Below are positions 18,013-27,610 of a stretch of 64,000 nt of DNA, piece by piece. This DNA comes from Janthinobacterium lividum. Its GTDB lineage: Bacteria; Pseudomonadota; Gammaproteobacteria; Burkholderiales; Burkholderiaceae_D. Numbering within the stretch: position 1 is the first letter of the stretch; each line of letters starts with the position of its first letter. Under the pieces are notes generated by a model that saw nothing but the letters and a program-made list of their open reading frames with translations, was not told the origin of the DNA and made no database searches. A program made the position numbers and the translations under genes. The stretch covers positions 5,270,001 to 5,334,000 of the forward strand of contig NZ_CP139976.1 in the NCBI RefSeq assembly GCF_034424625.1, in the 5' to 3' direction.

Positions 18013-19134
18013 ATGGCTGACAAGATTATCTACCTCGCCGAAGCCCGCAACGGGGCACCGGCGATCCCTGCGCAGCTGGAAAGCCCCAGCGGCAATGTGG
18101 CCGACAGCCTGGGCCGGCCCTTGCACGACTTGCGCATCTCGATTACCGACCGCTGCAATTTCCGTTGCGTGTACTGCATGCCGAAGGACGTGTTCGACAA
18201 GAACCACGTGTATCTGCCGCACACGGATTTGCTGTCGTTCGAGGAAATCACGCGCATCGCGCGCCTGTTCGTCGCGCACGGGGTGGAAAAGATCCGCCTG
18301 ACGGGCGGCGAACCGCTGCTGCGCAAGAATATCGAAAAGCTCATCGCCATGCTGGCCGAACTGCGCACGCCGTCGGGCCAGCCGCTGGACCTGACCTTGA
18401 CAACCAACGGCTCATTACTGGCAAGAAAGGCGCAGGCGCTCAAGGATGCGGGCCTGAACCGGGTCACCGTGTCGCTCGATTCGCTCGACGACGCCACCTT
18501 CAAGCGCATGAACGATGTGGACTTTGCCGTGGCCGACGTGCTGCACGGCATCGATGCGGCGCACCAGGCAGGACTCGGCCCCATCAAGATCAACATGGTC
18601 GTCAAGGCCGGCATGAACGAGCAGGAAATCGTGCCCATGGCGCGCCACTTCAAGGGCACGCCGTACATCCTGCGCTTCATCGAATACATGGACGTGGGCG
18701 CCTCGAACGGCTGGAACCTGCAAGAAGTCATCCCTTCCTCAGAAGTCGTGCGCCGTATCGGCGCGCAGATGCCCTTGCTGCCCATCAACCCGAACTACAC
18801 GGGCGAAACGGCGGCGCGCTGGCGCTATGCGGATGGCAGCGGCGAAATCGGCCTCATTTCCAGCGTCACGCAAGCGTTCTGCGCCGACTGCAGCCGCGCC
18901 CGCCTCTCGACCGAAGGCAAGCTGTACACGTGCCTGTTCGCCAGCAGCGGCCACGACTTGCGCAGCCTGCTGCGCGGCGGCCACAGCGATGCGGAAATTT
19001 CCTCGGCCGTGGCGCAGCTGTGGCGTGGCCGCGGCGACCGCTATTCGCAATTGCGCACCAGCCAGACGGATTTGACGGGCGGCGCACTTGAGCACGGTAA
19101 AAAGAAAGTGGAAATGTCGTACATCGGCGGCTGA
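18013..19134 (+). CDS. moaA: GTP 3',8-cyclase MoaA
   Basis: Radical-SAM enzyme for the first step of molybdenum cofactor synthesis. 373 residues from the ATG at 18013 ([14 protein letters not shown]); a GTG 15 bp upstream is less likely. The SAM cluster motif is CNFRCVYC; the C-terminal second cluster uses [10 protein letters not shown] and the Cys of YTCLF. The chain ends in SYIGG, the Gly-Gly tail needed for activity. It is followed by the MobA-MoeA fusion after 62 bp, forming a cofactor gene pair. Confidence 0.97.
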   Translation: MADKIIYLAEARNGAPAIPAQLESPSGNVADSLGRPLHDLRISITDRCNFRCVYCMPKDVFDKNHVYLPHTDLLSFEEITRIARLFVAHGVEKIRLTGGEPLLRKNIEKLIAMLAELRTPSGQPLDLTLTTNGSLLARKAQALKDAGLNRVTVSLDSLDDATFKRMNDVDFAVADVLHGIDAAHQAGLGPIKINMVVKAGMNEQEIVPMARHFKGTPYILRFIEYMDVGASNGWNLQEVIPSSEVVRRIGAQMPLLPINPNYTGETAARWRYADGSGEIGLISSVTQAFCADCSRARLSTEGKLYTCLFASSGHDLRSLLRGGHSDAEISSAVAQLWRGRGDRYSQLRTSQTDLTGGALEHGKKKVEMSYIGG

Positions 19135-19196
19135 ATCGGGAGCGGCGCACGCCTGCCGCTGCTACCATGGCGTATGCATCCACATTTTCGCCTCTC

Positions 19197-21044
19197 ATGA
19201 TCAATCAACACGACATTACCGGCCTGATCCTGGCCGGCGGCCTCGGCACGCGCATGGGCCAGCGCGACAAGGGCATGCTGCCCCTGCATGGCCAGCCCCT
19301 GGTCCGCCACGTGCTTCAGCGCCTGGCGCCGCAAGTGGGCCAGCTGGCCATCAGTGTCCATGCGGATGCCGGAGATTATGCGCGCTTCGGCCTGCCCGTG
19401 TGGCCCGATGCGCTGCCCGGCCAGCTCGGTCCGCTGGCAGGCTTGCACAGCGGCATGCAGCATGCCACCGCCCCCTATCTGCTCACCGTGCCGTGCGACT
19501 CGCCATTGCTGCCGCACGACCTGGCAGCGCGCCTGGCCGCCGGCCTGGCCGAGCACAATGCGGACCTGGCCATCGCCGTCACCGAGGACATCGATCCCGC
19601 GACGGGCCAGACGGTGCGCCGTCCGCACCCCGTCTTCTGTCTCGTCAAGACTTCCGCCCTGTCCCAGCTCGATGCGTATCTGCGCGGCGGAGAGCGCCGC
19701 ATGCGCACCTGGCATGGCCCCTTGAAACTGGCCGAGGTGCTCTTCGAGAACAATAGCGCGTTCGGCAACATCAATACCCCGGACGAGCTGGCGGCCCTGC
19801 AGGCGCAGGGCCTGTCCGTGCCGATGGCGCAAGCCATCCTGGCCGACACCGTCGCGCCTGTCGCCGAGATCGAGGAACTGCCGCTGCCGCAAGCGTTCGA
19901 GCGCATCCTGGCGGCCGACATCATCTCGCCCATCAGCGTGCCCGCTCACGACAATTCCGCCATGGATGGCTACGCCCTGCACGGCGCCGACCTCGGTGGC
20001 GACACTGCTGTCACCCTGGCCGTGGTCGACACCATCCTGGCCGGGCGTCCAGGCACGGTCAACATTGGACGCGGCCAATGCGCGCGCATCATGACGGGCG
20101 CCGTCATGCCGGACGGCTGCGACAGCGTGGTGCCGCAGGAACTGGTGCAGCACGCCAGCGCACAGCACATCACCGTGGCGCCGGACTGCATCCGCCCCGG
20201 CGACAACCGCCGCTTCAAGGGCGAAGACCTGATGCAGGGCCAGCCTGCCCTGCTGCAGGGCAAACGCCTGGGTCCTGCGGAACTGGGGCTACTGGCTTCG
20301 CTGGGCATCGCCACGGTGCCCGTGCGCCGGCGCCTGCGCGTGGCCTTCTTTTCCACCGGCGACGAATTGCGCTCGATCGGCGAGCCGCTCGACGCGGGCT
20401 GCATCTACGACAGCAACCGCTACACCCTGCTGGGCATGCTGACCCGCCTCGGCTGCGAAGTGCTCGACATGGGTATCGTCAAGGACAATCCGCAAGCGCT
20501 GGAAGCGGCCCTGCGCGGCGCCTGCGCCTCGGCCGACGTCATCATCACGTCGGGCGGCGTGTCCAGCGGCGCGGCCGATTTTACGCGCGACATCCTCGCG
20601 CGCCTCGGTGAAGTGGCCTTCTGGCAAATCAACATGCGCCCGGGCCGCCCCATGGCCTTCGGGCGGATTGCCAGCGAAGGCGAATCGGCACTACTGCTGG
20701 GCCTGCCCGGCAACCCCGTGGCCGTAATGGCGGCGTTTTATTTCCTCGCCCGCCCGACCCTGCTGCGCCTGATGGGCGCCGCTGCGGACACGGCCAGCCT
20801 GCCGCTGCTGCAGGTGGCGGCGCAAGCGCCCATCCGCAAGAAGCGGGGCCGCACGGAATACCAGCGCGGCATCGTCGAACGGGGCGCGGACGGGCGCCAG
20901 CACGTGCGCGTGACGGGAGCGCAAGGCTCCGGCATCCTGCGCTCGATGACGCAAGCCAATTGCATGATCGTGCTGCACGAAGCGCAAGGCCACGTGGCGG
21001 CCGGCGACCTGGTCGATATCGTGCTGTTCCATGGATTGACCTGA
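19197..21044 (+). CDS. MobA-MoeA fusion: molybdenum cofactor guanylyltransferase / molybdopterin molybdotransferase
   Basis: One unbroken 615-codon frame carrying two normally separate enzymes. Residues 1-204 are MobA: nucleotide-binding LILAGGLGTRMGQRDKG, LGPLAGLHSGM, VPCDSPLLP and the family end NINTPDELAALQ. Residues about 205-615 are a full MoeA: PLPQAFERILAADIISPISV, DNSAMDGYA, ARIMTGAVMP, FFSTGDEL, TSGGVSSGAADFT, LPGNPVAV. MoeA inserts molybdate into molybdopterin and MobA adds GMP to the product, so the fusion joins consecutive steps. I chose the ATG at 19197 (MINQHDITG); an ATG 30 bp upstream is possible. An internal in-frame ATG at 19824 has no visible ribosome-binding site. Confidence 0.93.
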   Translation: MINQHDITGLILAGGLGTRMGQRDKGMLPLHGQPLVRHVLQRLAPQVGQLAISVHADAGDYARFGLPVWPDALPGQLGPLAGLHSGMQHATAPYLLTVPCDSPLLPHDLAARLAAGLAEHNADLAIAVTEDIDPATGQTVRRPHPVFCLVKTSALSQLDAYLRGGERRMRTWHGPLKLAEVLFENNSAFGNINTPDELAALQAQGLSVPMAQAILADTVAPVAEIEELPLPQAFERILAADIISPISVPAHDNSAMDGYALHGADLGGDTAVTLAVVDTILAGRPGTVNIGRGQCARIMTGAVMPDGCDSVVPQELVQHASAQHITVAPDCIRPGDNRRFKGEDLMQGQPALLQGKRLGPAELGLLASLGIATVPVRRRLRVAFFSTGDELRSIGEPLDAGCIYDSNRYTLLGMLTRLGCEVLDMGIVKDNPQALEAALRGACASADVIITSGGVSSGAADFTRDILARLGEVAFWQINMRPGRPMAFGRIASEGESALLLGLPGNPVAVMAAFYFLARPTLLRLMGAAADTASLPLLQVAAQAPIRKKRGRTEYQRGIVERGADGRQHVRVTGAQGSGILRSMTQANCMIVLHEAQGHVAAGDLVDIVLFHGLT

Positions 21045-21124
21045 TGTACTACCACCGACCAGGCTGACGCGCTGGCCGGGCCGCATTCCACGCTGCGTCA
21101 CCTGCGTTTCGCCCTCCTCTTCAT

Positions 21125-21150
21125 AACGGCCCGCCCTGCGCGGGCCGTTC
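21125..21150 (+). terminator. Terminator hairpin after the MobA-MoeA gene
   Basis: 10-bp stem (aacggcccgc, 21125-21134, with gcgggccgtt, 21139-21148). The T tract is short (cgcattt). The rest of 21150-21360 is strikingly AT-rich compared with the surroundings and probably contains the promoter of the PEP-CTERM gene. Confidence 0.6.
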
Positions 21151-21360
21151 GCATTTCCCCTTCGCAATCAATTTATCCTGCACGGCAACTGTTCGGCTAT
21201 CAAGATAAAAATATTAATCATTTCCACAACGAATAAATCAATAAAGACAACACTAATTGTAATAATTTTATTTATTAGTTGATATTGAAGTTTCTTTGGT
21301 GATAACATTCAAACTTGTATAAAATTCAATTTTGATATTGTTTTCATGAGGAAACTAACA

Positions 21361-22269
21361 ATGAGACACAGCTCATGGATCGCGGGAGCCAGCATGCTGG
21401 GCGTGGCATGCCTGCTTGCTACCTTGTCCCTGGCGCCCTTGACCGCCAGCGCGAAAGGCATCGCGCGCGCCGGTGTGCTGGATAACTGTAACTGGAACCG
21501 TCCAGGCGTCGACCCGTTCATGGGTGACGTGGTGGCGGCGGTAGACCGCTATACGGATATCGCGCCGCCAGTGCGCGAACAATTGAAGGAGCGCATGCGC
21601 GCGCGCCAGTATGATGAGATCGTGGTGATCAGCCGCGACGCCATCCGCGGCAAGGGCAACTACAACACGCGCATCAGCGACATGCATTTCGGCCCTGGCC
21701 GCGTTTGCCGCAATGTCACACGTGCAGGCTGGAGCGAACAGATGCAGGAACGGGGACTCGTGTATTGCGTACAGGGCCAGTGCATCCTCGTGCCGACGAT
21801 TTGCCGTAACGTCAGCCGTATCACGCAGGCACCCGCGTCGGCGCCGCCGGCGGCAGGCGCCGCGCCCGGCGGTGCAGCGCCTGTTGCGGCCGCCCCCGCC
21901 GCCCCGGAAGCGGCAGGCGTGCCACTGATCGACAATCCCGACGCCTTGCGCGGCGGTTCTTTCACGGGCGGCGCCATGCCGCCCGAGGTGGCCAGCATTC
22001 CATTACTGCCTTTCAACAATTATGTGCGCACCGTCGGCGGCATCACGCCGCCGGCCGGCATGGGCGGCGGCGGTGGTGGCGGCGGTCTGCCGCCGGACCA
22101 GGGCAGCAGCATCATCGTGCCGCCCACCGTGATCATCCCCACCTTTCCGCCCACGGTGCCGACGGTCTTGCCGGCCGTGCCCGAACCGCAAACCTGGGCC
22201 ATGCTGCTGGCGGGACTGGCGCTGGTCGGTTACAGCGCGCTGCGCCGCCGCACTGTGCGGGCGGCCTGA
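21361..22269 (+). CDS. PEP-CTERM sorted surface protein with MHFG motif
   Basis: 302 residues. N-terminal signal peptide (to about TASAKG), a conserved core with ISDMHFGPGRVCRNVTR and paired Cys residues (CNWN, CRNV, YCVQGQC, ICRNV), a Pro/Ala/Gly-rich linker including a poly-Gly run, and a C-terminal sorting tail: VPEPQTWAMLLAGLALVGYS followed by RRR. This tail is the PEP-CTERM signal processed by exosortase in organisms that make exopolysaccharide; the MHFG motif matches a named PEP-CTERM subfamily. The ATG at 21361 is preferred over 21346 because gagga lies 9-10 bases upstream. No exosortase is in the window. Confidence 0.88.
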   Translation: MRHSSWIAGASMLGVACLLATLSLAPLTASAKGIARAGVLDNCNWNRPGVDPFMGDVVAAVDRYTDIAPPVREQLKERMRARQYDEIVVISRDAIRGKGNYNTRISDMHFGPGRVCRNVTRAGWSEQMQERGLVYCVQGQCILVPTICRNVSRITQAPASAPPAAGAAPGGAAPVAAAPAAPEAAGVPLIDNPDALRGGSFTGGAMPPEVASIPLLPFNNYVRTVGGITPPAGMGGGGGGGGLPPDQGSSIIVPPTVIIPTFPPTVPTVLPAVPEPQTWAMLLAGLALVGYSALRRRTVRAA

Positions 22270-22278
22270 GGCGGCGCG

Positions 22279-23649
22279 CTACTCGCCGTCGACGGCGTCC
22301 GCCTTACCCAGCAGCAAGGCGGCCGCCTCGCCCGGCAAGGCTTCCACGGATTTCAATTTGCGCGCCATCTGCCGGCTGCGCACTTCCGCGCTTTCGATAT
22401 TCTTCGCCGCCTTTTCCAGGGTCAGCCGGGTTTGCGACAGCACGTCGCCGAACTTGCCGAACTCCGTCTTCACGGCGCCCAGCACTTGCCACACTTCCGA
22501 CGAGCGCTTTTCCAGCGCCAGGGTGCGGAAACCCATTTGCAGGCTGTTGAGCAAGGCCGTCAACGTGGACGGTCCGGCGATGCTGACCCGGTGCACGCGC
22601 TGCAATTCGTCGGCCAGGCCCGGGCGGCGCAACACTTCCGCATACAAGCCTTCCGTGGGCAGGAACAGGATGGCAAAGTCGGTGGTGTGCGGCGGCGCCA
22701 GGTATTTCTCCGCGATGGTTTTCGCTTCGCCGCGCACGGCCCGTTCCAGCTCGCGTCCGGCCAGGGCCACGCCGTCGGCATCGGCCCGCTCGGCCGCCTC
22801 GACCAGGCGCTCGTACTGTTCCTTGGGAAACTTCGCATCGATCGGCATCCACACGGGAGGGCCGCCATCGGAGAGGCCCGGCAATTTCAAGGCGAATTCC
22901 ACGCGCGCGCCGCTGCCGGCCACGGTTTCCACGTTCTTCGCATACTGGTCGACAGTGAGTACCTGCTCCAGCAGCATTTCCAGCTGCACTTCGCCCCAGG
23001 TGCCACGCGTCTTCACATTGGTGAGTACCCGCTTCAAATCGCCCACGCCCAGCGCCAGCTGCTGCATCTCGCCGAGACCCTGGTGGACTTTTTCCAGCCG
23101 CTCCGACACTTGCTGGAACGACGCACTGAGGCGCGTTTCCAGGGTGGCGTGCAGTTTCTCGTCGACCGTCTTGCGCATCTCTTCCAGGCGTGCGCCATTG
23201 TCGGCCTGCAAATCGCGGATCTTGTTCTCGAGCGTGGCGCGCACTTCCAGCATGCGCTGCGCATTCGATTCCGTCAGTTGGGCCAGGGTTTGATTGGTAC
23301 TCTCGGCAAAGCGCGCCAGGCTTTGCGCCTGCTCTTCGCGCCCGACTTTCCCCTGCGCCTGCATCTGCGTGCGCAGGCTGTCGAGCTGTTGCAAGGTCGC
23401 CGCCTGGAATTGCGCCAGGCCGGTGGCCAGGTCCTGGCGCGTCGCTTGCGCCGATGCCTGCAGTTGCAGCCGCACTTCGCGCTCGACCCGGTCGATGCGC
23501 TCCAGGCTTTGCTGCTGGTGCTGTTGCACCAGGGCCAGGGTGGTGGCACCATCGCCGGCCGCGCCACGCGGGCGCAGCAAGATCAATAGCAACAGGACGA
23601 TGGCGACGATGGCGGCGCCCAGCAGGCTGTAAAACTCGATTGGGCTCAT
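22279..23649 (-). CDS. rmuC: DNA recombination protein RmuC
   Basis: 456 residues. An N-terminal membrane anchor (residues about 10-27, LLGAAIVAIVLLLLILL) is followed by a long coiled coil to about 200 and the RmuC domain, with GTWGEVQLEMLLEQVLTVDQY, MPIDAKFPKEQY, DFAILFLPTEGLYAEVLRRPGL and STLTALLNSLQMGFRTLALE. The last shows the nuclease-like fold suggested for this family, which limits inversions at short repeats. It is convergent with the PEP-CTERM gene, 9 bp between stops. Confidence 0.95.
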   Translation of the reverse strand: MSPIEFYSLLGAAIVAIVLLLLILLRPRGAAGDGATTLALVQQHQQQSLERIDRVEREVRLQLQASAQATRQDLATGLAQFQAATLQQLDSLRTQMQAQGKVGREEQAQSLARFAESTNQTLAQLTESNAQRMLEVRATLENKIRDLQADNGARLEEMRKTVDEKLHATLETRLSASFQQVSERLEKVHQGLGEMQQLALGVGDLKRVLTNVKTRGTWGEVQLEMLLEQVLTVDQYAKNVETVAGSGARVEFALKLPGLSDGGPPVWMPIDAKFPKEQYERLVEAAERADADGVALAGRELERAVRGEAKTIAEKYLAPPHTTDFAILFLPTEGLYAEVLRRPGLADELQRVHRVSIAGPSTLTALLNSLQMGFRTLALEKRSSEVWQVLGAVKTEFGKFGDVLSQTRLTLEKAAKNIESAEVRSRQMARKLKSVEALPGEAAALLLGKADAVDGE

Positions 23650-23654
23650 GGGTG

Positions 23655-24050
23655 TCAGTCAGGCTTGTTGCGCATCCAGTCGGCCGTCTGATAGAACGAT
23701 TCCATCAGGCGTACGCGCAAGGATTCTTCGATGCCCGTGTCTTCCATGGCCCAGGCCATGGCGCGCAGCCACTGGTCGCGCTCGCTGGTGCCGATGGCGT
23801 AGGGCAAGTGACGGGCGCGCAGGCGCGGGTGGCCGAATTTCTCGATATACAAATCCGGTCCGCCCATCCAGCCCGTGAGGAAGAAATACAGCTTGTCGCG
23901 CGAGCCGTCCGTCGATGGCGGATGCATGACGCGGATGCCGGCGAACTCGGCTTCGAGCTCCATCAAGTCATAAAAACGGTCGACCATTTCGCGCAGCACG
24001 GGGGCGCCGCCGATGGTCTCGTACAGGGTGGGGGCAGTGGTATCAGTCAT
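23655..24050 (-). CDS. Group II truncated haemoglobin
   Basis: 131 residues from the ATG at 24050 (MTDTTAPTLYETIGG); an ATG three codons upstream is possible. Family features are the N-terminal LYETIGG, FYDLM, PPSTDGSRDKLYFFLTGWMGGP and FGHPRLRARHLPYAIG, containing the proximal His, and WLRAMAWAMED with the Trp typical of group II. Such globins bind oxygen and handle nitric oxide or peroxide. Ends 5 bp before rmuC starts, so the two are probably co-transcribed. Confidence 0.93.
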   Translation of the reverse strand: MTDTTAPTLYETIGGAPVLREMVDRFYDLMELEAEFAGIRVMHPPSTDGSRDKLYFFLTGWMGGPDLYIEKFGHPRLRARHLPYAIGTSERDQWLRAMAWAMEDTGIEESLRVRLMESFYQTADWMRNKPD

Positions 24051-24182
24051 GGCCGCCATGATAGCGCAAGCGCTGGCGCCTCATGCGGCGGCAGCTGTCG
24101 CTGCCACAATAAAAAGCAATATACTTGACTACTCAAGCTTATATCAACTACTATGCAATCTTTAAACACGGGAAGATACAGC

Positions 24183-25448
24183 ATGTCGACCACCGCAGAA
24201 TCCCACTTGATGCGCAATACCAACTTCCGCTGGCTGCTGGGCGGCGGCCTCGTGTCCATGCTGGGCGACCAGTTCAGCATGCTGGCCCTGCCGTGGCTGG
24301 TGCTGAGCCTGACGGGCGATAGCCTCAGCCTGGGCATCGCCGTGGCCCTGATGGGCGCGCCCCGCGCCGTGCTCATCTTGTTGGGTGGCACGGTCGCCGA
24401 CCGGCATTCGCCCCGGCGCGTACTGCTGGCAAGCAAACTGGCCAATGCCGCCATCCTGCTGGCGCTGGCCGGGCTGCTGCTGCTGGACCAGGCCAGCCTG
24501 GCGCTGGCGTATGCGGCCGCGCTGGCGCTGGGCATCGCTTCCGCCTTCGGCATTCCCGCCGGCACGGCCATCCTGCCGCAAGCCGTGCCGTCGCAGTCAC
24601 TGCAAGCGGCCAACAGCCTGCAGATGGGTGCGCGCCAGTTGTCCTTGCTGGCCGGCCCCCTGCTGGCGGCGCTCGTGCTCGGCACCCACGATGGCGCCCG
24701 GCACACCGGCATGGCGGCGCTGGCCGCCGCCTTTGCCATCGATGCGCTGACGTTCCTGTTCTCGGCCTGGACCTTGCGGCAAGTCAGCCTGCGGCCACTG
24801 GCCGTGGCGGCGGCGCAGGGCATGTGGCGCGACATGGTGGCGGGCCTGGCCATGGTGTGGCGCGACATTCCCTTGCGCAGCTGCTATGTGTACTGGGCGG
24901 TGGTGGCCTTCTTCGTCATGGGGCCGCTGCAAGTGGCCTTGCCCGTGCTGGCCAGCGAGCGTCTGCACGGCGCCGCGGCGCTGGGTGTGCTGATGGGCAC
25001 GCACGGTGCGGGCACCCTGGCCGGCATGCTGGCGTCCAGCCTGGGAGGCGCCTGGCTGCGCCGCCGCTTCGGCGCCACCCTGCTGCTGGTCGATGCGGTC
25101 GTGGGCCTGCTGCTGATGGCGCTGGGGCAAATCGGCACGGTCTGGCAGGGCGCGGCCTTGCTGGCCGTCACGGGAATGCTGGGCGGCTATGTGCAGGTAG
25201 CCATCTTTACGTGGATACAGCGGCGCGTGGCGCCCGCCATGCTGGGCCGGGCAATGGCACTGTTCATGGGCATCTTCCTGGGACTGGCGCCCCTGTCGGC
25301 GGCGGCCACGGGCGCGTTGCTGCGCCACCTGAGCGTGGGCGAGCTGTTCTGCGCTGGCGGCGCCCTGCTGCTGGCCGCCGCCGTGGCCGCCATCCTGTGG
25401 ACGGACATCCCCCGCATCGGGACCGGCGATTACGCAGTCCAACCTTGA
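24183..25448 (+). CDS. MFS transporter (EntS-like MFS_3 group)
   Basis: 421 residues, twelve predicted transmembrane segments. The start at 24183 (MSTTAESHLMRNTNFRW) has ggaag 7 bases upstream. N-terminal features of the group are FRWLLGGGLVSMLGDQFSML and the loop GGTVADRHSPRRVLL, the cytoplasmic loop 2-3 motif. Related carriers export siderophores or drugs; the substrate is not predictable. It is followed 12 bp later by the GIY-YIG gene and then a MarR regulator, which may control it. Confidence 0.85.
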   Translation: MSTTAESHLMRNTNFRWLLGGGLVSMLGDQFSMLALPWLVLSLTGDSLSLGIAVALMGAPRAVLILLGGTVADRHSPRRVLLASKLANAAILLALAGLLLLDQASLALAYAAALALGIASAFGIPAGTAILPQAVPSQSLQAANSLQMGARQLSLLAGPLLAALVLGTHDGARHTGMAALAAAFAIDALTFLFSAWTLRQVSLRPLAVAAAQGMWRDMVAGLAMVWRDIPLRSCYVYWAVVAFFVMGPLQVALPVLASERLHGAAALGVLMGTHGAGTLAGMLASSLGGAWLRRRFGATLLLVDAVVGLLLMALGQIGTVWQGAALLAVTGMLGGYVQVAIFTWIQRRVAPAMLGRAMALFMGIFLGLAPLSAAATGALLRHLSVGELFCAGGALLLAAAVAAILWTDIPRIGTGDYAVQP

Positions 25449-25460
25449 GGCAGTCACAGC

Positions 25461-25808
25461 ATGGATAAAACACGACAAGCGGCCCTGAAAGCGGCCTACC
25501 GGCAACAAGCGCCCGCGCTGGGCATCATCGCGCTGCGCCACTTGCCCAGCGGACGCACCCTGCTCGAACGCAGCCGCAATGCCCCTGGCGCGCTGAACCG
25601 CCATCGCTTCGAACTGAACCTGGGCAAGCACCGCAATGCGCTACTGCAGGCGGACTGGCAACGCGACGGCGCGGCGGCCTTCCGTTTCGAGCTGCTCGAT
25701 GCCGTCAAGGTGCCCGACGATCCCGCCTTCGATGCGGATGCCGAACTGGACGCCCTGCTGGCGCTGTACCAGGCACAGCTGCTGGAGCAGGGACAGGCAC
25801 GCTATTGA
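25461..25808 (+). CDS. GIY-YIG nuclease family protein
   Basis: 115 residues, the length of stand-alone GIY-YIG proteins. The motif region reads LGIIALRHLPSGRTLLERSRNAPG, so the classical GIY is GII and the YIG strand is LLE, a degenerate form. It keeps the conserved Arg and FELNLGKHRNALLQADW, which contains the family core. C-terminal half is helical. Could be a small nuclease or a DNA-binding relative without activity. Lies between the MFS and MarR genes on the same strand. Confidence 0.7.
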   Translation: MDKTRQAALKAAYRQQAPALGIIALRHLPSGRTLLERSRNAPGALNRHRFELNLGKHRNALLQADWQRDGAAAFRFELLDAVKVPDDPAFDADAELDALLALYQAQLLEQGQARY

Positions 25809-25865
25809 GCGGCCATGCTTTACACTTGCGCACTCAAGCACTTCGCAGCGAATTGAAAGGACGTC

Positions 25866-26333
25866 ATGATCGATCACACTCCCCCGCCGCCGGACGGTGC
25901 CAGCGCGCTGGACTTCTGCCTGCGCCTGGCGCGCGCCCAGGCCGTGCTGGTGCGCCGCTTCGACAGCATCCTGGGCAATCTGCATGGCCTGAGCTTCAGC
26001 GATTATCAATTGCTGTACCACTTGCAGCGCGCGCCTGGCGGCCGCCTGCGCCGCATCGACCTGGCCGAACGCCTGGCGCTGACGGCGTCCGGCATCACGC
26101 GCTCCTTGATGCCGCTGGAAAAAATCGGCCTGGTGGCGCGCCAGGCCGATGCGCGCGATGCCCGCGTCGGCTATGCCGTCATCACGGAAGCGGGACAAGC
26201 CCTGCTGCTCCACGCCGATGCGACAGCGCAGGCACTGGGCCAGGAATTGCTGGGCAGCGCCAGCGCGGAACAGCTGACACCGCTGTCCATGCTGCTGGCC
26301 GGCATCGCCGGCAGCCAGCCAGCGAACGGCTGA
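25866..26333 (+). CDS. MarR family transcriptional regulator
   Basis: 155 residues. Winged-helix DNA-binding domain: FSDYQLLYHLQRAPGGRLRR, LAERLALTASGITRSLMPLE (recognition helix) and the wing with IGLVARQADARDARVGYAVIT. Flanking helices form the dimer interface. It follows the MFS and GIY-YIG genes by 57 bp and could repress them on binding a small aromatic ligand; this is inference from context. Convergent with jqsA. Confidence 0.9.
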   Translation: MIDHTPPPPDGASALDFCLRLARAQAVLVRRFDSILGNLHGLSFSDYQLLYHLQRAPGGRLRRIDLAERLALTASGITRSLMPLEKIGLVARQADARDARVGYAVITEAGQALLLHADATAQALGQELLGSASAEQLTPLSMLLAGIAGSQPANG

Positions 26334-26343
26334 CGCATCGCCC

Positions 26344-27591
26344 TTACACGAGCGCCAGCTTGCGCAGGCGCCGTGTCGACTGCCAGTGCTCCACGCCCGT
26401 TTCGTCGCGAATGGCGGCGCAGGCGGCCAGCACTCTTGCGCACTCATCCTCGCGCAAGCCCGCATTCAGGGTCAGGCGCACGATGGCGCGGTTCTTCGCC
26501 GTAGCCGGGGCACAAAACATGGCGCCGTAAATGCCGTGCCGTTCCAGCGCCTGGCGCAGGGCCAGGGTGGCCGGTTCGCCGCCAGCCTCCAGCGCCACGA
26601 TCTGCTCCGTGCCATCGCTGACGTTGTAGCCCAGCTCGCGCAAGCCGTCACGCACCTGCAGCGTGTGGCGCCGCAAGGTGGCGCGGCGCTCGTCGGCGGC
26701 CATGATGAAATCGAGCGCCGCGCCCAGCCACGCCAGCTCATGCGCCAGCAGGCAGGAACTGAAGATGGCGGGGCGTGATTCGGACAAGAAATACCCCTTG
26801 AAGCGGCTGGAACAGCTGATGAAACCGGCCCGGCCCGCGAAGGCCTTGGCCAGCGATGCCGTGCGGAAATGCACGCGGTGGCCCAGTCCCCAGGCTTCCA
26901 CCAGGCCCGCGCCCTGCGGGCCGTGCGTGCCCAGCGAATGCGACTCGTCGACCACCACCACGCAGTCGCTGCGCTCGGCGATATCGAGCAGCTCCAGCAG
27001 CGGCGCCAGGCTGCCGTTGGTGCTGTACAGGGCATCGACGACAATCACCCCGCGGCCATGCTTTGCCACCTGCCGCCGCAGGTGCGTCATGTCGTTGTGC
27101 AGGAAGGGCACGGCCTGGGCCTGGGCCGACAGCACGCCTTCCCACAGCGACGCGTGAGCCTGCATGTCCAGGTAGACGGGAATGCCGGGGCCGGCGATAC
27201 ACTGCAGCAAGCCGATGTTGGCCGCCATGCCAGACTGCGCCAGGATGCCATCCTCGCAGCCCATGAAGCGGGCCAGCCGGCTTTCCAGCCGGTGCTGTTC
27301 GCTGCCTTCCTGCAAGTACACGGCCGACATCAGCATGCCGCCCGCATGCGCCTGCAGGGATGCCACCTGCGCCGCCACCAGCGTCGGCTCGGCGGCGATG
27401 GACAGGTAGTCATTGCCGGCCAGGAAAATAGCATGGGCGGGGGTCGGTTGCCATGCATGGGGATGCTGGCCGCCCAGCAGTTTTTCGATGCGCGTGATGT
27501 GATGCGCATCCATGCGCCGCACGATGTAGTCGGGCAGGCAGTGTTCGGCACGGGCGAAAGATGGGGTATGCACGCTGGTAGCGATGGTCAT
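26344..27591 (-). CDS. jqsA: Alpha-hydroxyketone autoinducer synthase JqsA (CqsA/LqsA family)
   Basis: PLP-dependent acyltransferase that condenses an acyl-CoA with an amino acid or SAM-derived donor to make an alpha-hydroxyketone quorum signal. 415 residues from the ATG at 27591, preceded by AGGAG. The fold-type I core includes QSGMAANIGLL, DMQAHASLWEG, DALYSTNGSLAPL, VVVVDESHSLGTHG and the PLP lysine in TASLAKAFAGRAGF (Lys249). Family distinction from glycine C-acetyltransferase rests on YLQEGSEQHRLE and on the divergent kinase and regulator genes, the arrangement described for Janthinobacterium JqsA/JqsS/JqsR. Confidence 0.92.
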   Translation of the reverse strand: MTIATSVHTPSFARAEHCLPDYIVRRMDAHHITRIEKLLGGQHPHAWQPTPAHAIFLAGNDYLSIAAEPTLVAAQVASLQAHAGGMLMSAVYLQEGSEQHRLESRLARFMGCEDGILAQSGMAANIGLLQCIAGPGIPVYLDMQAHASLWEGVLSAQAQAVPFLHNDMTHLRRQVAKHGRGVIVVDALYSTNGSLAPLLELLDIAERSDCVVVVDESHSLGTHGPQGAGLVEAWGLGHRVHFRTASLAKAFAGRAGFISCSSRFKGYFLSESRPAIFSSCLLAHELAWLGAALDFIMAADERRATLRRHTLQVRDGLRELGYNVSDGTEQIVALEAGGEPATLALRQALERHGIYGAMFCAPATAKNRAIVRLTLNAGLREDECARVLAACAAIRDETGVEHWQSTRRLRKLALV

Positions 27592-27610
27592 GGTTTTTCT
27601 CCTAGGGAAA

